From FEN-299 sp963717945 (GTDB taxonomy: Bacteria > Acidobacteriota > Vicinamibacteria > Vicinamibacterales > Fen-181): a stretch of 64,000 nt of DNA. Position numbers and translations under genes: made by a program. The stretch spans positions 1,364,001-1,428,000 of the forward strand of contig CAVQXT010000007.1 of assembly GCA_963717945.1 (NCBI GenBank), given 5' to 3'. The notes below the pieces were generated by a model that saw only the letters and a list, made by a program, of their open reading frames with translations, had not been told where the DNA came from and made no database searches. Positions 59,228 through 64,000 of the stretch are shown piece after piece (the first letter of the stretch is position 1; the number at the start of each line of letters is the position of its first letter).

Positions 59228-59776
59228 ATGAAACTGGCGTTCATAGGTACTCACGGCGTCGGCAAGACGACACTCTGCTACGACCTGGCGGCGGCGCTCA
59301 AGCGGCAGGGCATCAACGTGGACATGGTGAAGGAGGTTGCGCGCCTCTCGCCCCTGCCCATCAACCGCAAGACCTCCCTCGATGCGCAGACCTGGATCCT
59401 CACGACGCAGGTAGCCGAGGAGATTCGCTCGTCGGCCCACCACGAGGTGGTCGTGTGCGATCGCTCCGTGCTCGACAACTACGCCTATATGAGCTTCGCG
59501 TGCGGACGGCAGAAGGCCGTCGAGCGGTTCGTCGATTACTGGATGAAGAGCTACACGCTGCTCTTCAAGGTGCCGATCTCGGGGCAAGCGTCCGCCGATG
59601 GCGTCCGCGACACCGACGAGTTCTTCATGCGGCAGATCGACCAGCTGGTGGACAGCCTTCTGATCGAGAAGAAGCTTCCGTTCGAGCGGCTCCCCGATGG
59701 CCGCCGCGAGGCCTGGATCGACATCGTCAAGGACGTCGTCCTCAGGCACCCGGAGCTGGACGGCCGCCTGATCTAG
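59228..59776 (+). CDS. P-loop NTPase/kinase-like protein (AAA_28 type)
   Basis: 182 residues with a Walker A motif FIGTHGVGKTTLCYDLA (residues 5-21), a Walker-B-like 'EVVVCDRSVLDNYAYM' and a Lys/Arg-rich C-terminal lid. The layout matches the small ATPase group near thymidylate/NadR-type kinases. Such proteins often phosphorylate a nucleoside or small metabolite. No specific substrate can be proposed. It has its own promoter and a very short 5' end; no ribosome site is evident, fitting leaderless translation. Confidence 0.8.
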   Translation: MKLAFIGTHGVGKTTLCYDLAAALKRQGINVDMVKEVARLSPLPINRKTSLDAQTWILTTQVAEEIRSSAHHEVVVCDRSVLDNYAYMSFACGRQKAVERFVDYWMKSYTLLFKVPISGQASADGVRDTDEFFMRQIDQLVDSLLIEKKLPFERLPDGRREAWIDIVKDVVLRHPELDGRLI

Positions 59777-59853
59777 GCGCCTGTTTCGCCACGGCGGGCC
59801 GGCGGGCCTGGCGGCGCCGGCAGCTCGTCCCCGCGCTCCAATCTCTGCGAAAC

Positions 59854-61932
59854 TCAGAACCAGGTGTCGAATCGCGAGCTTCGCGACGTGGTCTTTCCGC
59901 CACGCGCAGCCCGGATCGTCAGCAGGTGCGGTCCGGGCTTGAACCTGGCGACAGGGATCTCGAGCAGCACGTCCGCCGCCCGGCGCGGACCAAACCTGGC
60001 GGCCGGGAGCGTGTCGGTCCACTCGAACTCGGTCGTCCCGTCGCCGTCCACGACGCGTGCCGATACGGCCACCTCATCTGCCACGGGGCCCGAGCCCTGG
60101 TAAACCCTGGCGAACGCGGTCACGCGGCTATAGGACCGGAAGCTGCGCACGGTGCTCGGCACGACGGGCATGAGCGAGGCGAGCCGGTCCTTCGGGCCGG
60201 CCACCAGGCCAGGGCTTGCGCTGAGCACGACGCCGGACAGCGAGATCGGCTCGCGCTGGAAGTCGGGCACTTCGACGTCGGCGAAGAGGCTGCCTGTCTT
60301 GCCCTCGAACTCCGCCCCGGGCGCCAGCACCGCCACAGCCGGGGCCCCAGGAGCTGCGCTGATGCCCGTCACCGAGCCGACCGCCCCAATCCGCAGCATG
60401 TAGCGCCCGGGCGGCACGTCGAGGCGCGAGAGGAACGCATACTCCACGTCTTCGTCGGCGCCGGGCGACATGCGCGCGTCCGCCTTCTCGCGCCGCGAGG
60501 CCTGGCGAGCGCCGTCGGGGGTGAATGCCGAGATCGTCAGGTCCACGTGCCCGACGACCCGCGTCGCTCGCCCGGGTGCGTGCTGCCGTACGGCCAGCGC
60601 GATCGCCAGGGCGGCCCGAGTGTCGCCGGGGATGGCGAACGGCGCGACGACCAGTTCCATCGGCAGATCGGACTTGGGAAGCAGCCCGGCCATGGCCTGA
60701 TCCGCGCGAGGCGGCTTCGGGGGCGCGGAGGCCGCCTTTACCCGGGAGTTGCTCGCCGACGCGACCGGCTCCACGTAACCGGGCCGCGTCTGCGCGGTCA
60801 GCCCGGCGCGGTTCGTGCGCACCTGGACCCGGCGGAACCTGCCCTGTGCCCGGCTGTCTGCGGGCACGTACCCGAGCAGGTAGTAAGACGAGTTCTCCCG
60901 GTGAATCTGCAGGATGGCGGGCTCGTACGCATTGGTGTCGACAACCGCGAAGCCGCCCGTGTTCTCGGCGACCGAGCGGAGGTAGAGATCGTTCGATTCG
61001 CCTGGATACGCGTTGCCGCTGGTGCCGGCCATCTTCGCGAATGTAGACAGCGCCCCGCTCGGGGCGCGAAGCCCGCCCGGCGAGATCGAGTAGATGCGGA
61101 TGTTGGCGCGCTGCGCGGCCTGGAAGAGTTGGAATGTCTGGTGGATGAGCAGCGCGACCTCGCCCGAAGCGCCGGCGCTGCCGTCCGAGAGGCTCGTCGA
61201 CGGGCCCAGGTCCGCCGCGCCGACCGGCAGGCCCACGCTCAGGAACACGATCGTCTTGCGGCGTCCCGGATAGGCTGACAGATCGGAGGCAATCGACCGA
61301 AGCGTGCCGACGACCGCCAGGTACTTGTCCATCTCGAACCGGTTGAATTGGTCGAACGGGACGGGAACGCCGGCGGGGCCGGTCATCAGGTCAGGATCGC
61401 TGATGAACCGGTCCACCGCCGATCGCAGGAGGCCGCGGTCCGCCGTGAATTCCTGTCCCCGGCTCTTGTCCCGCGTGAACAGCACTGCGGCGCTGTCGCC
61501 GGCGGGAAGCCGGTCGACGACGTTCCCGGCCATGCGCCGGAGAGCCAGGCCTTCCACCGCCATCATCGGCGTGGCATCGTCGAGGACGATCACCGTGACG
61601 GGGCGGTTCTCGAGCGTGTCGTTGCGAACGGCGTCGGGGGCGACCTCGCGGACCCACCTGGCTGCCGGCGGCTCGGCGAGGTCCACGTCGGGGGACTTGA
61701 ACTCGACGAAGGACTGGATCGATTGCGGCCGGCCGTCTTCGAGGATCGTGAAGTCGGCGGCGGTCAGGTCGTGGACCGGCTGGCGATCCTTGTCCAGGAC
61801 GGTGACGTCGAGCAGCACGAGCTCGACGCCCGTTCGGAAGGTCGGCGTCGGCGCCATGGCCGGCGGGGCCTGCTGCCCGGCGAGCGGCAAGGAAGCCAGC
61901 AAGACGGTTGCCCAGCACACTCTGACACCCAT
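59854..61932 (-). CDS. Exported VWA-domain protein, acidobacterial type
   Basis: 692 residues with a signal peptide (MGVRVCWATVLLASLPLAGQ). Residues ~35-400 form the acidobacterial VWA-related domain: 'LDVTVLDKDRQPVHDLTAAD', FTILEDGRPQSI, a first strand 'VTVIVLDDATPMM' in which the usual DxSxS metal motif is not conserved, 'GRRKTIVFLSVGL', 'ENTGGFAVVDTNAYEPAI' and 'SSYYLLGYVPADSRAQGRFR'. A beta-rich C-terminal half follows. Without a clear metal site it probably acts as a binding scaffold. It starts 8 nt after the SSF transporter gene ends, so the two are co-transcribed. It is the second VWA protein in the window and the more divergent one. Confidence 0.85.
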   Translation of the reverse strand: MGVRVCWATVLLASLPLAGQQAPPAMAPTPTFRTGVELVLLDVTVLDKDRQPVHDLTAADFTILEDGRPQSIQSFVEFKSPDVDLAEPPAARWVREVAPDAVRNDTLENRPVTVIVLDDATPMMAVEGLALRRMAGNVVDRLPAGDSAAVLFTRDKSRGQEFTADRGLLRSAVDRFISDPDLMTGPAGVPVPFDQFNRFEMDKYLAVVGTLRSIASDLSAYPGRRKTIVFLSVGLPVGAADLGPSTSLSDGSAGASGEVALLIHQTFQLFQAAQRANIRIYSISPGGLRAPSGALSTFAKMAGTSGNAYPGESNDLYLRSVAENTGGFAVVDTNAYEPAILQIHRENSSYYLLGYVPADSRAQGRFRRVQVRTNRAGLTAQTRPGYVEPVASASNSRVKAASAPPKPPRADQAMAGLLPKSDLPMELVVAPFAIPGDTRAALAIALAVRQHAPGRATRVVGHVDLTISAFTPDGARQASRREKADARMSPGADEDVEYAFLSRLDVPPGRYMLRIGAVGSVTGISAAPGAPAVAVLAPGAEFEGKTGSLFADVEVPDFQREPISLSGVVLSASPGLVAGPKDRLASLMPVVPSTVRSFRSYSRVTAFARVYQGSGPVADEVAVSARVVDGDGTTEFEWTDTLPAARFGPRRAADVLLEIPVARFKPGPHLLTIRAARGGKTTSRSSRFDTWF

Positions 61933-61940
61933 GGCGCGTC

Positions 61941-63755
61941 TCACTCCGCCGCGGGCTGGCTCGGCCACAGCCGCTGCATCACCCGCAGGAGCACGACCCC
62001 GGACACCGCGAAGACCCCGAGCAGGAAGAAGGCGTAGCCCAGGCGGCCGTAGAGGAAGTTGCCGACGGTGAACAGCGCCGACCAGATCACCGTGCAGCCC
62101 GACACCCAGCCGACCAGCGCCAGCGGGATGTTGTCGGCATCTTCGCCCCGCCCTCTTTTCTCGAGGCCCGCTTCGATCCGGATGCGTTCCCAGCCCGGAC
62201 CGAAGGGCCGGATCCTGGTGTAGAAGGCCACGAGCGTCTCGCGGGAGGTTTCGGGCCCGAGGTAGGCGGTGGCGATCCAGCTCACGCTGGTTACCGCGAC
62301 GGTCGCCAGGAGGGCGACGTGGGTGCTCATCGGCAGGCCCATCCTCGCGAGGACCAGGATCCCGATCGAGACGGCGAACGACACCACCATCGCCACCACC
62401 TCGCACCAGGCGTTCACCCGCCACCAGAACCAGCGGACGAGGTAGAGAAGCCCCGTCCCCGCGCCGATCTGGAGGATGATGTCGAAGGCGTCCTTCGCCG
62501 TGTCGAGCAGGTACACCATTCCCGAGGACGCGAAGAACAGGATGATCGTGACGACGCGCCCGACGGCCACGTAGTGCTTTTCGCTCCGGTCCCTCCGGAT
62601 GAACCGCCGATAGAAATCGTGGACCAGGTACGACGCGCCCCAGTTGAGGTGCGTCAGGATGGTGGACGAGTTGGCCGCGATGAGGCCGCCCACCATGAGG
62701 CCGATGAAGCCGACGGGCAGGAACTTCAGCATCGCCGGGAAGGCGATGTCGTGGCCGAGCAGGCGCGGGTCGAGGTGGGGGAAGGCCGCCTGGATGTCGG
62801 AGAGCTGCGGGTAGACCAGGATGGAGCACAGCGCCGTGATGATCCACGGCCACGGCCGCAGCACGTAGTGCGCGATGTTGAAGAAGAGCACCGCGCCGAG
62901 CGCGTCCTTCTCGCTCTTGGACGCGAGCATGCGCTGCGCGATGTAGCTCCCGCCGCCCGGCTCCGCGCCGGGGTACCAGACCGCCCACCACTGGACCGCG
63001 ATCGGCATCACGAACACGGCCACGGCCATGTCCCAGTTGTTCTTGAAATCGGGCAGGATGTTGAGGTAGTTGAGGCCGCCGGGCCCCTTGGCGACCGACA
63101 GCTTGGCAATGAGGCCGCTCAGGCCGCCCACCGCCGGCGCGTGCAGCGCGAAGTAGGCCGCGGCGACGACCGCCGTCATCTTGATGAAGAACTGCACCAT
63201 GTCGATGACGAGCACGCCCCACAGCCCCGAGTGGGTGGCGAACACGACGTTGAGCGCGCCGACCATCAGCAGCGTCTGCCAGCGCTCGAGGCCGAACAGC
63301 ACCGCGGCGATCTTGCACGCGGCCAGGTTCACCGTCGCCATGATCATGCAGTTGAAGAACAGGCCCAGGTAGACCGAGCGGAAGCCGCGGACCACGCTGG
63401 CGGCGGTTCCGGAGTAGCGGACCTCGTAGAACTCGAGGTCGGTCATCACGCCCGACCGCCGCCACAGCCGCGCGTAGAAGAACACCGTCGAGACGCCGGT
63501 CAGCACGAAGGCCCACCAGACCCAGTTGCCGGCGACGCCGTTCCGCCGGACGATGTCGGTGACCAGGTTGGGCGTGTCGCTGCTGAAGGTGGTGGCCACC
63601 ATCGAGAGGCCCGCCAGCCACCACGGGACGGCGCGGCCGGACGCGAAGAACTCCGACGTGCTGCGCCCCGCCCGCTTGCCGAAGAACAGGGCCGGCACGA
63701 AACAGACGAGCAGGGAGACGACGACGATGATCCAGTCGACGAGCTGCAGGTGCAT
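61941..63755 (-). CDS. Sodium:solute symporter (SSF family)
   Basis: 604 residues with about 13-14 membrane helices. 'SGRAVPWWLAGLSMVATTFS' in the early part is the SSF helix-1/2 signature, followed by 'NWVWWAFVLTG', 'IVVVSLLVCFVPALFFG' at the start and 'GFIGLMVGGLIAANSSTILT' in the middle. SSF proteins use the sodium gradient to take up sugars, amino acids or organic acids. The substrate cannot be read. It is longer than the ~500-residue average because of a C-terminal extension with two extra helices. It leads the operon with the VWA gene. Confidence 0.9.
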   Translation of the reverse strand: MHLQLVDWIIVVVSLLVCFVPALFFGKRAGRSTSEFFASGRAVPWWLAGLSMVATTFSSDTPNLVTDIVRRNGVAGNWVWWAFVLTGVSTVFFYARLWRRSGVMTDLEFYEVRYSGTAASVVRGFRSVYLGLFFNCMIMATVNLAACKIAAVLFGLERWQTLLMVGALNVVFATHSGLWGVLVIDMVQFFIKMTAVVAAAYFALHAPAVGGLSGLIAKLSVAKGPGGLNYLNILPDFKNNWDMAVAVFVMPIAVQWWAVWYPGAEPGGGSYIAQRMLASKSEKDALGAVLFFNIAHYVLRPWPWIITALCSILVYPQLSDIQAAFPHLDPRLLGHDIAFPAMLKFLPVGFIGLMVGGLIAANSSTILTHLNWGASYLVHDFYRRFIRRDRSEKHYVAVGRVVTIILFFASSGMVYLLDTAKDAFDIILQIGAGTGLLYLVRWFWWRVNAWCEVVAMVVSFAVSIGILVLARMGLPMSTHVALLATVAVTSVSWIATAYLGPETSRETLVAFYTRIRPFGPGWERIRIEAGLEKRGRGEDADNIPLALVGWVSGCTVIWSALFTVGNFLYGRLGYAFFLLGVFAVSGVVLLRVMQRLWPSQPAAE

Positions 63756-63899
63756 GGCGGCTGTTCTCCGGGCCGGGTCACGATAGCACAGAGTCTCGAG
63801 CGGTGTTACCCTTGCCCCGGGCACTCAGGGCCCGAGGCTCAAGGCTCACGCAAGGGCGGTTCGGGGCTCAGGGCTGAAGGCTGAAGGCGGAATGTGTGG

Positions 63900-63919
63900 G
63901 GCCGGCCTCCTGGCCGGCC
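63900..63919. terminator. Hairpin in the upstream gap of the SSF gene
   Basis: A perfect 8-bp stem GGCCGGCC on both sides of a TCCT loop, the same loop and closing bases as in 38755-38774. The stretch 63825-63890 before it consists of short GC-rich near-repeats (GGCTCA, GGCTGAAG) and has no coding potential. Confidence 0.4.
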
Positions 63920-63962
63920 GGATGCGCGAGCCACGAGGCCCCTTCTACGGGAGTTCACCAGC

Positions 63963-64000
63963 GTGAGCCACCAGGCGCCCGGCATCTTCGGCGACGTGTT
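63963..64000 (+). CDS. Possible start of a gene running off the window
   Basis: A GTG at 63963 has GGGAG 9 nt upstream and opens a frame (VSHQAPGIFGDV) to the edge. Only 12 codons are available, so this is a suggestion. Confidence 0.3.
   Translation, partial: MSHQAPGIFGDV

Overview
The window is GC-rich bacterial chromosome. Gene content points to Acidobacteriota, most likely the Vicinamibacteria: two exported von Willebrand A proteins of the acidobacterial type, a tricorn-type S41 protease, many exported peptidases and glycosidases, a BACON-repeat surface protein, and frequent GTG/TTG starts. This placement is inference from gene content; no rRNA gene is present. I found no tRNA, rRNA, CRISPR array, IS element or phage gene.

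Layout. 1-5010: start of an exported protein (minus strand), a large VWA protein, a RibD/DHFR-like reductase and a possible micro-ORF. 5124-11546: a polytopic membrane protein, then a three-subunit molybdenum hydroxylase (2Fe-2S, Mo and FAD/4Fe-4S subunits) followed by an M29 aminopeptidase. 11608-19196: two genes of unknown role (the second M48-like), a tricorn-type protease broken by two 1-nt shifts, and typA. 19212-26866: a methyltransferase, a 13-repeat BACON protein with six almost identical 255-bp repeats, and an FAD/4Fe-4S dehydrogenase. 26943-29005: a chalcone-isomerase-fold protein and a small island with a HigBA-like toxin-antitoxin pair, bounded by a perfect 28-bp direct repeat. 28987-32994: POT transporter, 5'-nucleotidase and outer-membrane channel-like protein (all minus). 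33105-38733: a giant fused acyl-CoA carboxylase (BC-BCCP-central-CT), split by a 1-nt shift, facing MeaB. 40029-47534: a broken histone-H1-like gene, then a sugar-activation cluster (nucleotidyltransferase, GHMP kinase, two tandem phosphohexomutases) running into a GH20 hexosaminidase. 47645-59046: a large exported glycosidase-like protein, an unknown gene plus a chlorite-dismutase-family protein, and a minus-strand operon of lipoprotein, HExxH peptidase and M14 carboxypeptidase. 59228-64000: a P-loop kinase-like protein, an SSF transporter-VWA operon, and the possible start of a further gene.

How it fits together. The exported peptidases, GH20 enzyme, POT peptide transporter, 5'-nucleotidase and SSF symporter suggest a heterotroph that scavenges peptides, amino sugars and nucleotides. 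The nucleotidyltransferase/GHMP kinase/phosphomutase run looks like a salvage and activation route for a sugar. The fused carboxylase and MeaB both belong to acyl-CoA metabolism.

Most worth a second look: (i) three 1-nt shifts (possibly four) that all re-enter the correct frame at a TAC tyrosine codon behind a rare NTA codon; (ii) the eukaryote-type single-chain carboxylase; (iii) tandem phosphomutases of which the first has Gly for the catalytic Ser; (iv) the TA island with its flanking direct repeats and 19-bp operator-like palindrome; (v) the promoter and Tat-leader of the Mo-hydroxylase, which is duplicated in front of an unrelated membrane protein.
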